A stretch of DNA of 11,451 nucleotides from Hyphomicrobiales bacterium (GCA_026400425.1 JAPLPC010000195.1:1-11451); one strand, 5' to 3'; shown: positions 1 through 7,358, counted from the first letter of the stretch. Translations and numbers: made by a program. Notes: a model not told the origin generated them from the letters alone.

Positions 1-243
1 GCGCAAGGTGTGCTGCCGCCCGGCAGCAGTGCGCTGACCGTGCCGTTACCGCCGGCACCGCCGCCGCCGAAGATCGAGGTGCCGGTGGTGCCGAAGATGG
101 GCGATCTGCCGCGGCAGAGTTATGTGCCGCAGGCGCGGCCGTCATTCGGCGACCGGGTCACCACATGCTTGCAGGATGGCGCCGCAGCCGGCCTCGGGCC
201 CAATGAACGCGCAGCCTATTCGCGGGCCTGCGCCAACCGCTGA
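1..243 (+). CDS. C-terminal fragment of a Pro-rich hypothetical protein
   Basis: The reading frame is open from the first base of the window and ends at TGA 241-243, so the true start lies upstream. About 80 residues are visible. The first part is Pro/Val-rich (a run of PPAPPPP followed by repeated V-P pairs), typical of an extended periplasmic or surface linker. The last 30 residues form a more ordinary segment with one Cys in the middle and one near the end (TTCLQDG and RACANR), which could form a disulfide if exported. I do not recognise the family. It is on the same strand as the ATP12 gene, 63 nt upstream of it, with no terminator seen between them. Confidence 0.55.
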   Translation, partial: AQGVLPPGSSALTVPLPPAPPPPKIEVPVVPKMGDLPRQSYVPQARPSFGDRVTTCLQDGAAAGLGPNERAAYSRACANR

Positions 244-306
244 TGCTCTCGCGCAGGGCGTCGGCTTAGCCTACACTGCGGCTCATGAACCCGACCGAGA
301 TGACCG

Positions 307-1086
307 ATGCGTGAACTGTTCGACGACGTCTATGGCAAGCCTGCTTTCACGGTGCAGGAATCGCGCGAGAAATCGACCGGCAACCGCCGCAAGCGCTTCT
401 ACACGCATGTCGGAGTCAAAGAAGATGCGAGTGGGCACGCGATCACGCTCGACGACAAGACGGTGCGAACACCATCGCGCAATGTGCTGGTAGCGCCGAC
501 GCGCGCCATCGCGGATGTGATGGTGGCGGAATGGCAGGCGCAGGGCGAGCATATCGATCCGTTGAGCATGCCGGTGACGCGGTTGGCCAACAGCGTGCTC
601 GACGCGATCGCGACCGACGCGCAGATTGCGGCCGTCCGCGACGATATCGCCAAATATTTCGGATCGGATCTGCTGTTCTATCGCGCTTCGCATCCGGAGG
701 CGCTGATCGCACGCGAGGCGGCGGCGTGGGACCCCGTGTTGTTCTGGGCTGCGGACGAGCTCGGCGCGCGTTTCATCCTCGCCGAGGGCGTGATGCATGT
801 GAGCCAGCCGGAGCCGGCGCTTGCCGCCGCCCGCGCGGCGCTTCCGGAAGATCGCTGGTGCGTTGCCGCGCTGCATATGGTGACGACCATTACCGGCTCG
901 GCGCTGCTGGCGCTGGCGCTGCTCCGCGGCCGGCTGAGTGCTGACGAGGTGTGGATTTCGGCCTTCGTGGACGAGGACTGGAACGCGGAGAAATGGGGCC
1001 TGGATGAGGAGTCCGCCTTGCGTCGGGCAGCCCGCAAGGTCGATTTCGACGGCGCCGTTGCCGTTCTGCGGGCGCTCGGCGGTTAA
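307..1086 (+). CDS. ATP12-family F1-ATPase assembly chaperone
   Basis: A 259-aa protein of the ATP12 family, known as chaperones for the alpha subunit during F1-ATPase assembly; in alphaproteobacteria it is a soluble cytoplasmic protein. The N-terminal half carries the family pattern: KRFYTHVGV at residues 29-37, then ITLDDKTVRTPSRNVLVAPT (46-65), the EWQAQGEHIDPLSMPVTRLA segment (75-94) and the acidic NSVLDAI stretch. The C-terminal half has the Trp-rich WDPVLFWA motif and the final W-G-L-D-E-E helix region. Length fits bacterial members. ATG 307 is the first in-frame start; two earlier ATGs (285, 300) are in another frame and stop quickly. The ribosome site is weak (GAG around 297-299). It is probably unrelated in function to the flagellar genes 53 nt downstream. 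Confidence 0.9.
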   Translation: MRELFDDVYGKPAFTVQESREKSTGNRRKRFYTHVGVKEDASGHAITLDDKTVRTPSRNVLVAPTRAIADVMVAEWQAQGEHIDPLSMPVTRLANSVLDAIATDAQIAAVRDDIAKYFGSDLLFYRASHPEALIAREAAAWDPVLFWAADELGARFILAEGVMHVSQPEPALAAARAALPEDRWCVAALHMVTTITGSALLALALLRGRLSADEVWISAFVDEDWNAEKWGLDEESALRRAARKVDFDGAVAVLRALGG

Positions 1087-1139
1087 TCGCAAGTTAACGC
1101 TGCGCCAAATACACTCGTGCTCCAGACCCGGGTGCAGCC

Positions 1140-2786
1140 ATGTCGGTTACCGTCAATGCGATTCCGTCCCTCGTCGCCGCAAAAGGCGTGGCGCGCGATG
1201 TCGCGTTTCAGCCGGGCAGCGTCGTGGCCGCAAAGGTGATCGATGTCGGGGCCAACAATCAGGCCCGCATCTCCATCGCCGGCCAGGCCATCGACGTGCA
1301 GACTCAGGTGCCGCTGCAGGCCGGGCAGACGCTGCAGCTCGCGGTGTCGCAGACCGCCGATGGCATTCGTCTCGCCGTCCTGCCGCAACAGGCCGCCGCC
1401 AACGGTGCCGCTGCAGCCTCCACATCCGGTCTGACCGCCACGCTTCTCACCACGCTGGCCGCCTCCAAGGCGCAGCTGACCGCGCCTGAAGCCCTGGCCG
1501 TGTCGCAGGCCGCGTTGGGCGCCGTCACCAAGCAGGCGAGCCTTTCGACGCTGTTCGCCGACCTCGGTGCCGCAACTTCGCTCGAAAACCTGCCGCCGAA
1601 ATTGCAGCAGGCGATTGCGCAGGTATTGGCACAGCGGCCGCCCCTCGATGCACAACTATCCGGCGCCGAAGTGAAGACTGCGTTTCAGAGAGCCGGGCTG
1701 TTTCTCGAAGCATCGCTGGCCGGCGCGACGCCGCAATCTGGCGTCGTGCCGGACATGAAGGCAGCGCTGATCGTGCTCAAGCAGGCGTTGACGATGACGC
1801 TTGCGGCCGACAAGCCTGCGCCGACGATGCCCGCCGCAGCACAGCCGCAGGCCGCGGCCACGCCGACGGCTACAATTCCGGTTACGGCTGCACAGCTGCA
1901 GGCTGCTGCCGCCACGCTCGTTCCGGCCATGCTGCCGAGGACGATAGCGAAAGACGACATCATGCAGCTCTCGGCTGCATCACCGGACGAAGGCGGGGAG
2001 ATCGATATCTCCCCGATGATGGCTGCGGCTGCAACGAAGCCGGTCGGCGCAGCGGCGAATGGCGGCGCGCAGCAGGCCGGTGCGAAGCTCGCCGACTTGA
2101 TGGCGAGTCTGGTGCCCGACGACGGCGGAGCCCTTCTTTTGCAGCAGACCTCGAACGTGAAGGGCCAGCCGGGCGCGCTGTATGTCGATACGCCCGGCTT
2201 GCGTTCGCAAGTGCCGCCGCCACTGCGTGGCGGGCTGCCGACGCCGCAGCCTGTTGCGCAACCAACCCTGTCGGTCGGCGCGCCGCTTGGCGACACGGTG
2301 CATCGGCTGCTTTCCGAAACCGATGCGGCCCTTGCGCGTCAGACCCTGCATCAGGTCGCGTCCTTGCCGGAGCGTGCCGATGCAGCAGTGGCCCAGCGCA
2401 GCGATCAGGCGGCGACGCGATGGAGCTTTGAAATCCCGTTCGCCATGCCGCACGGCACGGCGATCGCGCAATTCGATATTTCGCGTGACGGCGGCGCTGG
2501 CACTGGTGCAGAGGCTGCAACGAAAGTCTGGTCGGCGCGCTTCACGCTGGATGTCGAGCCGTCGGGCCCGATTCATGCGGTGGTGTCGTTGACGGGCGAG
2601 AAGACCTCCGTCCGCATGTGGGCGGAGCGCGCATCGACGGCGAAGCAATTGCAGGCGGAGGCGGGGCAACTGAGCCAGGCACTCAGGCGCGCCAATCTGC
2701 AGCCCGGTGACATCGTGGTGCGCGAAGGCGCGCCGCAGCAGATCGCACCGGCATCCGCCGGTCATTTCCTGGACATGGCCTTATGA
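1140..2786 (+). CDS. fliK: FliK-like flagellar hook-length control protein
   Basis: A 548-aa protein organised like FliK: a long, low-complexity Ala/Gln/Pro-rich region (about residues 1-420, including an early beta-rich segment PGSVVAAKVIDVG) and a compact C-terminal domain at about 425-530. The C-terminal part (WSFEIPFAMPHG at 428, then RFTLDVEPSGPIHAVVSL, VRMWAERAS, LRRANLQPGDIVVREGAP) matches the hook-length control domain that contacts FlhB to switch export from hook to filament substrates. The family assignment rests on this C-terminal pattern; the rest evolves fast and is not diagnostic. Its stop overlaps the next start as ATGA (2783-2786), so it is translationally coupled to the FlhB-like gene. 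No other flagellar genes are in the window, so it may act as a paralogue of the main FliK; the symbol is tentative. Confidence 0.75.
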   Translation: MSVTVNAIPSLVAAKGVARDVAFQPGSVVAAKVIDVGANNQARISIAGQAIDVQTQVPLQAGQTLQLAVSQTADGIRLAVLPQQAAANGAAAASTSGLTATLLTTLAASKAQLTAPEALAVSQAALGAVTKQASLSTLFADLGAATSLENLPPKLQQAIAQVLAQRPPLDAQLSGAEVKTAFQRAGLFLEASLAGATPQSGVVPDMKAALIVLKQALTMTLAADKPAPTMPAAAQPQAAATPTATIPVTAAQLQAAAATLVPAMLPRTIAKDDIMQLSAASPDEGGEIDISPMMAAAATKPVGAAANGGAQQAGAKLADLMASLVPDDGGALLLQQTSNVKGQPGALYVDTPGLRSQVPPPLRGGLPTPQPVAQPTLSVGAPLGDTVHRLLSETDAALARQTLHQVASLPERADAAVAQRSDQAATRWSFEIPFAMPHGTAIAQFDISRDGGAGTGAEAATKVWSARFTLDVEPSGPIHAVVSLTGEKTSVRMWAERASTAKQLQAEAGQLSQALRRANLQPGDIVVREGAPQQIAPASAGHFLDMAL

Positions 2787-3049
2787 TCGTCCAGCCGAAA
2801 CGCGCGCTCGCAGTCGCGTTGCATTACGACAAAACGGGCGCGCCACGCGTGACGGCGAAGGGACGCGGCGCGGGCGGCGAGAAGATCATCGAAGGCGCCA
2901 AGGCGCACGACATCCCGATCGAGGAGAACGAGGTGCTGGCGGGCGCGCTCTCCAATATCGAACTCGGCGATGAAATTCCGGAAGAGCTCTACAGGGCCGT
3001 GGCCGAAGTTCTGGTGTTCGTGCTGCGGATGTCCGGTCGCGGCCGTTAG
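2783..3049 (+). CDS. Stand-alone FlhB C-terminal domain protein (FlhX type)
   Basis: An 88-aa protein corresponding only to the cytoplasmic C-terminal piece of FlhB/YscU export-switch proteins. The signature is clear: VALHYDKTGAPRVTAKG (12-28), IIEGAKAHDIPIEENEVLAG, and IPEELYRAVAEVLVFVLR near the end. The membrane part is absent. The protein begins just where FlhB would be after self-cleavage, and the NPTH cleavage motif is replaced by QPKR, so no autocleavage is expected. Such free fragments (FlhX) are known to stand in for the cleaved FlhB tail and to interact with FliK; coupling to the FliK-like gene by an ATGA overlap supports a shared role here. Its TAG (3047-3049) overlaps the stop of the convergent DUF4260 gene. 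Confidence 0.85.
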   Translation: MIVQPKRALAVALHYDKTGAPRVTAKGRGAGGEKIIEGAKAHDIPIEENEVLAGALSNIELGDEIPEELYRAVAEVLVFVLRMSGRGR

Positions 3050-3444
3050 GCGGCCTTGATGTGGTCGCCGGTCGTCGCATCGGTGGCGGCTGCAGGTTTG
3101 CCGATCCGTCCGAGATGGGTGAACTGGAAGCCGGCTTCATATTTCAGGCCGTAGCCGAGCATGCGGTCGAAGCCGATATGAGCGAGCCAGATGATGGCGA
3201 GCGAACCGGGCAGCGGCTCGGCCGTCAGCAGGCCGAACAGCACCAGCAACAACGGCCCGATCGTGGCGTGCGTCGCGTTGTAGACGCCGGCGCCAATCCG
3301 TGGCCCCGCGAGATAGGCGACGAAGGCAATGTCCGGCACGAAGAATATCAGCGCGTATTGCAGCCAGGACGCGCCGGATATCCAGTAAAACACCGTCATG
3401 CCGACGAACAGGGCGACGCCCTCCCAGCGCAGCAGATCGCGCAC
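3046..3444 (-). CDS. DUF4260 small membrane protein (5' end uncertain)
   Basis: A membrane protein of about 133 aa if begun at GTG 3444; the same frame is open to an ATG at 3516. The conserved run (LLRWEGVALF, FVPDIAFVAYLAGPRIGAGV, YNATHATIGP, IIWLAHIGFDRMLGYGLKYE, THLGRIGKP) matches the DUF4260 family, predicted with three or four membrane helices and of unknown function. I reject the Arg-rich extension up to 3516 because that stretch is antisense to good propionyl-CoA carboxylase coding sequence. The residues just upstream of the GTG (AATGG) may be native, so the true start may have been lost together with the region between this gene and pccB. It ends with TAA (3048-3046), overlapping the flhX stop by four bases tail to tail, with no terminator between them. 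Confidence 0.75.
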   Translation of the reverse strand: MRDLLRWEGVALFVGMTVFYWISGASWLQYALIFFVPDIAFVAYLAGPRIGAGVYNATHATIGPLLLVLFGLLTAEPLPGSLAIIWLAHIGFDRMLGYGLKYEAGFQFTHLGRIGKPAAATDATTGDHIKAA

Positions 3445-3458
3445 GCCACCCGTCGCCG

Positions 3459-4990
3459 CGCCGCGCCGGCGCAAAGCTCGGCGGCGGCGAGAAGCGAGTC
3501 GAGGCGCAGCACGCAAAGGGCAAGCTGACGGCCCGCGAGCGGATCGAATTGCTGCTGGACAAGGGATCCTTCGAGGAGTTCGACATGTTCGTCGAACACC
3601 GCTCCATCGAATTCGGCATGGAGAAGTCGAAGATTCCCGGCGACGGTGTCGTCACCGGCTGGGGTACCGTCAATGGCCGCAAGACCTTCGTGTTTGCCAA
3701 GGATTTTACGGTATTCGGCGGTTCGCTGTCCGAGACCCATGCGCTGAAGATCACCAAGATCCAGGACATGGCGATGAAGGCGCGGGCGCCGATCATCGGC
3801 CTTTACGACGCCGGTGGCGCGCGCATCCAGGAAGGCGTCGCCGCACTGGCCGGCTATTCCTACGTGTTCCGCCGCAACGTGCAGGCCTCGGGCGTGATCC
3901 CGCAGATCTCCGTCATCATGGGCCCGTGCGCCGGCGGCGACGTCTATTCGCCGGCGATGACCGACTTCATCTTCATGGTGAAGAACACCAGCTACATGTT
4001 CGTCACCGGCCCGGACGTGGTGAAGTGTTCGTCACCGGCCCGGACGTGGTGAAGACCGTGACCAACGAAGTCGTCACCGCCGAAGAACTCGGCGGTGCCA
4101 GCGTGCATGCGACGAAATCGTCGATCGCCGACGGCGCGTTCGAGAACGATGTCGAGACGCTGCTGCAGATGCGCCGGCTGATCGATTTCCTGCCGTCGAA
4201 CAACACCGCGGGCGTGCCGGAATGGCCGAGCTTCGACGACATCGAGCGCCAGGACCTCTCGCTCGACACGCTGATCCCCAGCAATCCGAACCAGCCCTAT
4301 GATATCAAAGAGCTGATCCTCAAGATCGTGGACGAGGGCGACTTCTTCGAACTCGCGGATACGTTCGCCAAGAACATCGTCACCGGCTTCGGCCGCATCG
4401 CCGGCAAGACCGTGGGCTTCGTCGCCAACCAGCCGATGGTGCTGGCCGGCGTGCTCGACTCGGACGCCTCGCGCAAAGCCGCACGCTTCGTGCGGTTCTG
4501 CGACGCCTTCAACATTCCTATCGTGACCTTCGTCGATGTCCCCGGATTCCTGCCGGGCACCGCGCAGGAATATGGCGGCCTCATCAAGCACGGCGCCAAA
4601 CTGCTGTTCGCCTACAGCCAGTGCACCGTGCCGCTGGTCACCATCATCACCCGCAAGGCCTATGGCGGCGCGTTCGACGTGATGGCGTCGAAGGAGATCG
4701 GCGCCGACCTCAACTATGCGTGGCCGACCGCGCAGATCGCCGTGATGGGCGCCAAGGGCGCGGTGGAAATCATCTTCCGGCAGGACATTGGCGATGCCGA
4801 CAAGATCGCCGCACGCACCAAGGAATACGAAGACCGTTTCCTATCACCCTTCGTCGCCGCCGAGCGCGGCTATATCGACGACGTCATCATGCCGCACTCC
4901 ACCCGCAAACGCATCGCGCGTGCGCTGGCGATGCTGAAAGACAAACACGTCGAAGTGCCGATGAAGAAGCACGACAACATGCCGTTGTGA
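3459..4990 (+). pseudogene. pccB: Propionyl-CoA carboxylase beta chain, start missing and frameshifted by a 29-bp duplication
   Basis: Biotin-dependent acyl-CoA carboxylase carboxyltransferase subunit; it would move the carboxyl group from biotin to propionyl-CoA, giving methylmalonyl-CoA. Homology starts at 3459 (RRAGAKLGGGEKR) with no usable start; about ten N-terminal codons appear missing. The N-terminal carboxyltransferase half is in one frame to about 4025 (YDAGGARIQEGV, GPCAGGDVYSPAMTDF) and the rest is in another from about 4026 to TGA 4988-4990 (DVPGFLPGTAQEYGG, RKAYGGAFDVMASKEIGADL, MGAKGAVEIIFR). The frame change is exactly a 29-bp perfect tandem repeat (3997-4025 and 4026-4054). 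Removing one copy restores a protein of roughly 500 aa, close to the usual 510. The Asp in GGAFDVM sits where propionyl-CoA-preferring enzymes have Asp. As read, the first frame stops at 4052. No alpha subunit is adjacent. An assembly error is possible. Confidence 0.9.
3997..4054 (+). repeat. Perfect 29-bp tandem duplication inside pccB
   Basis: Two adjacent identical 29-bp copies, 3997-4025 and 4026-4054, each starting TGTTCGTCACC and ending GTGGTGAAG. The encoded segment is MFVTGPDVVK, a conserved part of the carboxyltransferase core that occurs once in homologues. As 29 is not a multiple of three, the second copy throws translation out of frame, to a stop at 4050-4052. The identity of the copies means it is very recent or an artefact such as an unmerged overlap between contig ends. 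Confidence 0.95.
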
Positions 4991-5028
4991 GGGGGGCGGG
5001 CGGACCAACAATCTCGCAGGTGGCATCA

Positions 5029-5161
5029 CCGAGGTTGACGCGGTGACCTAACTTCGGCGACGAGCGCCATCTCAAAGATGGTTACGCAGGCCTTCGCCGC
5101 GCCGAAGGGGTTAGGCCCCGCAGGCGGTTCAAGCCCGCGTATGAAAGGGGAGAGTCGTCGC
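5029..5161. other. Multi-hairpin intergenic element, possible structured RNA or dispersed repeat
   Basis: The 251 nt between pccB and the channel gene hold no convincing gene but several self-complementary segments: an 8-bp stem with one G-U pair (5029-5036 with 5050-5057); CCATCT-CAA-AGATGG (5067-5081); CCTTCG-CCGCGC-CGAAGG (5091-5108), with an alternative GGGG-TTAGG-CCCC (5107-5119); GCGG-TTCAAGC-CCGC (5124-5138); and a 7-bp long-range stem GCGACGA/TCGTCGC (5057-5063 with 5155-5161) enclosing the inner hairpins. The spacing suggests a folded RNA or a palindromic intergenic repeat. I do not recognise a known riboswitch or small RNA, and strand is undecided. High GC content makes some chance pairing likely. 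Confidence 0.35.
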
Positions 5162-5206
5162 GACACCATGACGTCGCCCACAGTTGGCAGGGCAAGCCCG
5201 TATCCA

Positions 5207-5215
5207 TGCTACACT
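5207..5215 (+). promoter_or_regulatory. Possible extended -10 promoter for the TRIC channel gene
   Basis: TGCTACACT (TG at 5207-5208, TACACT at 5210-5215) fits an extended -10 element 27 nt before ATG 5242. A TTGGCA hexamer lies at 5184-5189, but its 20-nt spacing is long, so it may not act as the -35. Just downstream, AGCGT-CCTCGA-ACGCT (5218-5233) is an inverted repeat that would lie near the transcript start. Confidence 0.3.
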
Positions 5216-5241
5216 AGAGCGTCCTCGAACGCTTTGATTCC

Positions 5242-5874
5242 ATGCCCCATACCGAAGCCCTTCTGTTTCCCCTCGCCATGATCGCGCTGGTTGCCGAAGC
5301 CATGACGGCGGCGCTCGCTGCCGGCCGGCGCAAGATGGACTGGCTCGGCGTCGCCATGCTCGGCTGCATCACCGCGCTGGGGGGCGGCTCGGTGCGTGAC
5401 ATGCTGCTCGGCCATTATCCGCTGTGGTGGGTGACGAGTCCCTATCTGCTGTTGCTGACCGGCGGCGCAGCGCTCGCCACCATCGGCCTGGCGCAATTCG
5501 TCCACCGCTTTCACGCCATCTTCCTCGTCCTCGACGCCATCGGGCTCGTGGTCTTCACCATCATGGGCTGCAATGTCGCCATGGCCATGGGGCAACCGCT
5601 GCTGATCGTAGTGGTGGCGGGCATGATCACCGGCTGTGTCGGCGGCGTAATCCGCGACGTGCTGTGCAACGACGTGCCGCTGCTGTTTCGCGCCGAGCTC
5701 TATGCCAGCGTCTCGATCGTCACGGGGCTGCTCTATATCGGCGGCATCAAATTCGGGCTCAGCCCCGATGTGGTGATCGCCGCAGCCGTGCTGTTCGGAT
5801 TCGCCTTTCGTCTGCTCGCGATCCGGCTGAAATGGGAAATGCCGAAATTCGTGTTTGCGCGCGACGAACACTAA
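5242..5874 (+). CDS. TRIC / UPF0126 family membrane cation channel protein
   Basis: A 210-aa, strongly hydrophobic protein with about seven predicted membrane segments. It shows the internal duplication of the UPF0126 (bacterial TRIC) family: GGGSVRDMLLG at residues 47-57 and GGVIRDVLCNDVP at 134-146, each ending a Gly-rich bent helix. Related bacterial proteins are trimeric monovalent cation channels of the inner membrane; ion selectivity cannot be read from sequence. Length matches the family (about 200-215). ATG 5242 is the natural start; the ribosome site is poor (no GGAG within 12 nt), consistent with a short leader from the proposed promoter. It stands alone, followed 31 nt after its stop by a terminator hairpin. 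Confidence 0.85.
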   Translation: MPHTEALLFPLAMIALVAEAMTAALAAGRRKMDWLGVAMLGCITALGGGSVRDMLLGHYPLWWVTSPYLLLLTGGAALATIGLAQFVHRFHAIFLVLDAIGLVVFTIMGCNVAMAMGQPLLIVVVAGMITGCVGGVIRDVLCNDVPLLFRAELYASVSIVTGLLYIGGIKFGLSPDVVIAAAVLFGFAFRLLAIRLKWEMPKFVFARDEH

Positions 5875-5905
5875 CTAGCGGAGCAGCAATCGAAGCGATC
5901 ACAAA

Positions 5906-5930
5906 AAACCCCGCCGGTGAGGCGGGGTTT
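5906..5930. terminator. Rho-independent terminator shared by convergent genes
   Basis: A perfect 10-bp stem AAACCCCGCC-GGTGA-GGCGGGGTTT. On the minus strand it is followed by a T-run (from the A-tract 5903-5908), making it a strong terminator for the small secreted-protein gene ending at 5958. On the plus strand it is followed only by TTTCGTT and would be a weaker terminator for the TRIC gene ending at 5874. Confidence 0.85.
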
Positions 5931-5957
5931 CGTTGAGGTTGCGCGCGCCGGATGCGA

Positions 5958-6175
5958 TCACCAGCGGCGGATGCAGCGGCCATAGGGATTGCGGAACATG
6001 CCGGGCGGACAGAAGCGGCGCGGAGGGCCCATCCGCATCGGACGGCAGACTGCGCAACCTGAATGACGGCCGCGGTGTCGGCGGTGCTGAGCGGCGCCAT
6101 CTGCATCGCTGCGCTGGCGGCCGAAATGCTGCCCATGGTGGCGGCAACCAGCGCCGCTGCAAACATCTTCTTCAT
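5958..6175 (-). pseudogene. Small secreted Cys/Gly-rich protein, frameshifted
   Basis: ATG 6175 has a strong ribosome site (AAGGAGA, 6 nt before the start). The N-terminus MKKMFAAALVAATMGSISA-ASA is a typical signal peptide, followed by MQMAPLSTADTAAVIQVAQ. This resembles small Rhizobiales exported proteins with a Gly/Cys/Pro-rich tail. The matching tail is in a different frame: CRPMRMGPPRRF, then CPPGMFRNPYGRCIRRW, ending at TGA 5960-5958, 28 nt before the terminator. In the uninterrupted frame the tail becomes unrelated Ala/Arg-rich sequence running to 5759, antisense to the channel gene. The change of frame lies near 6045-6052, right after VAQ; homologues as I recall them have a further GCGPG-like stretch there, so a short deletion is likely. 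Function unknown. Either a recent pseudogene or an assembly error. Confidence 0.7.
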
Positions 6176-6353
6176 GAACTATCTCCTTGGTGGTGCCGCG
6201 ATGCGGCGCAGAGAACGATCACATCCCGTCCCCCGCGACATAACGTCATCAAGACGAAAATGTTGCGGCAGATGGAGCTCACGCTGTCAAATAAAGCGGC
6301 TGCAGCTGAATGGCCGATGAATGCGGAGCGAGGTCCATCGCAGTGCGCGGAGA

Positions 6354-7358
6354 TCACCGGGGCTCGGCGAGAAAGCCCAGCATCAACGCATCGAACCTGG
6401 ACGGCGCTTCCAGAAAAACCAGATGCCCGGTATTCGGTATCACTTCCGCTTTGGCATTCGGCATCTGTGACGCCAATGCGCGCGCCAGATCGGCGTTGTG
6501 GCCCATCTTCGCTCGCAGCGCTTCCGGCGCGTTTGGCTTGCCCGGCGCATTGTGATCGTCCTCACCCATCACGAACAAGGTCGGTTGGCCGATCAGCGGG
6601 ATTTCGTGCGCCACTGGCTCGCGATAGATCATTTGCGCCGAGCTGACGAAGGCACGCAGCCAGCGCTGATAATCGGCGGCGCCCTTGATGTTGAAACGCG
6701 CGTCGATGAAGGGCGTCACCTGCTCGGGCGGCAGCTTCAACGCGTAATTGGTTTCGAGCTGCTTGCGATAGCCGTCGGCGGTCAGTCTGTCTTCGGCCTC
6801 GATGATGCGCTCGGTCGGCGTCGGCACGTAGAGGCGATAGTCTTCGAGACCGATCGGCGCGGCCAGCAGCAGGCGTTCGACGCGATCTGGATAAGCGCGC
6901 GCGATCCGAACGCCCAGCATGCCGCCCAGCGAATGCGCGACGACGTCGAATTTTGTGATGCCGAGATGGTCCATCAGCGCGATGGTGTTGCGGGCGAGGG
7001 TATCGAAATGCAGATCACCCGACGGCTTCGACGATTTGCCGAAGCCGATCTGATCCGGGATCACGACGCGATAGCCGGCATCCGTGAGCGTACGGATTAC
7101 CGGCGCCCAGTAGCTCGATGGAAAGTTGCGCCCGTGCAGCAACACCACGATACGCCCGTTGGGCTTCTGCGACGGCACGTCCATATAGGCCATGCGCAAC
7201 TGCTCGCCTTCATGGGGCAGCGGCAACATCTGCACGGGATAGGGATAGGTGAAGCCTTCGAGCCCGATGCCATAGCGCTCGCGTTCAGCCGCCCATGTCG
7301 CACCGTAAGGTGCCAGCGACAGCACGGCAATCGAGGCGAGCAGCATGAGGCGGTTCAT
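6354..7358 (-). CDS. Secreted alpha/beta-fold hydrolase
   Basis: A 334-aa protein with an N-terminal signal peptide (hydrophobic residues 4-20, likely cleavage near TWA-A at 23), so it is probably periplasmic. The hydrolase fold is complete: oxyanion HGRN at 75-78, PDQIGFGKSSKP (101-112), nucleophile elbow AHSLGG with Ser143, catalytic acid Asp267 or Asp268 in MGEDDHNAP, and His312 in NTGHLVFLEAP. A helical cap covers about residues 172-250. Substrate cannot be assigned; relatives include esterases, haloalkane dehalogenases and epoxide hydrolases, but none of their specific residues are evident. The ribosome site AGGA precedes ATG 7358 by about 8 nt. It is 164 nt from the stop of the upstream minus-strand gene, so it may have its own promoter. 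Confidence 0.88.
   Translation of the reverse strand: MNRLMLLASIAVLSLAPYGATWAAERERYGIGLEGFTYPYPVQMLPLPHEGEQLRMAYMDVPSQKPNGRIVVLLHGRNFPSSYWAPVIRTLTDAGYRVVIPDQIGFGKSSKPSGDLHFDTLARNTIALMDHLGITKFDVVAHSLGGMLGVRIARAYPDRVERLLLAAPIGLEDYRLYVPTPTERIIEAEDRLTADGYRKQLETNYALKLPPEQVTPFIDARFNIKGAADYQRWLRAFVSSAQMIYREPVAHEIPLIGQPTLFVMGEDDHNAPGKPNAPEALRAKMGHNADLARALASQMPNAKAEVIPNTGHLVFLEAPSRFDALMLGFLAEPR

Noticed and set aside
283..1092. A 269-codon open frame on the minus strand opposite the ATP12 gene
   Set aside because: It mirrors a well-matched ATP12 gene, is Arg/His-rich in the way of antisense frames in GC-rich DNA, and shows no known motif.
1980..2765. Long minus-strand open frame opposite the FliK-like gene
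   Set aside because: Arg/Ala/His-rich antisense shadow; the plus strand carries a recognisable FliK C-terminal domain and a coupled downstream gene.
3300..3458. In-frame N-terminal extension of pccB from ATG 3300
   Set aside because: The extension is Arg-rich, unlike any PccB N-terminus, and is antisense to good DUF4260 coding sequence.
3997..4054. Programmed ribosomal frameshifting in pccB
   Set aside because: No slippery heptamer or downstream pseudoknot is needed; the frame change is fully explained by the 29-bp duplication, which would also duplicate conserved residues.
5124..5138. T-loop-like hairpin suggesting a tRNA or tmRNA piece
   Set aside because: No acceptor stem, anticodon arm or CCA can be placed around it; the stem is only 4 bp.
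5209..5871. A 220-codon minus-strand open frame opposite the TRIC channel gene
   Set aside because: The composition is highly polar with His/Gln/Glu runs typical of the reverse complement of membrane-helix codons; the plus-strand protein has clear family motifs.
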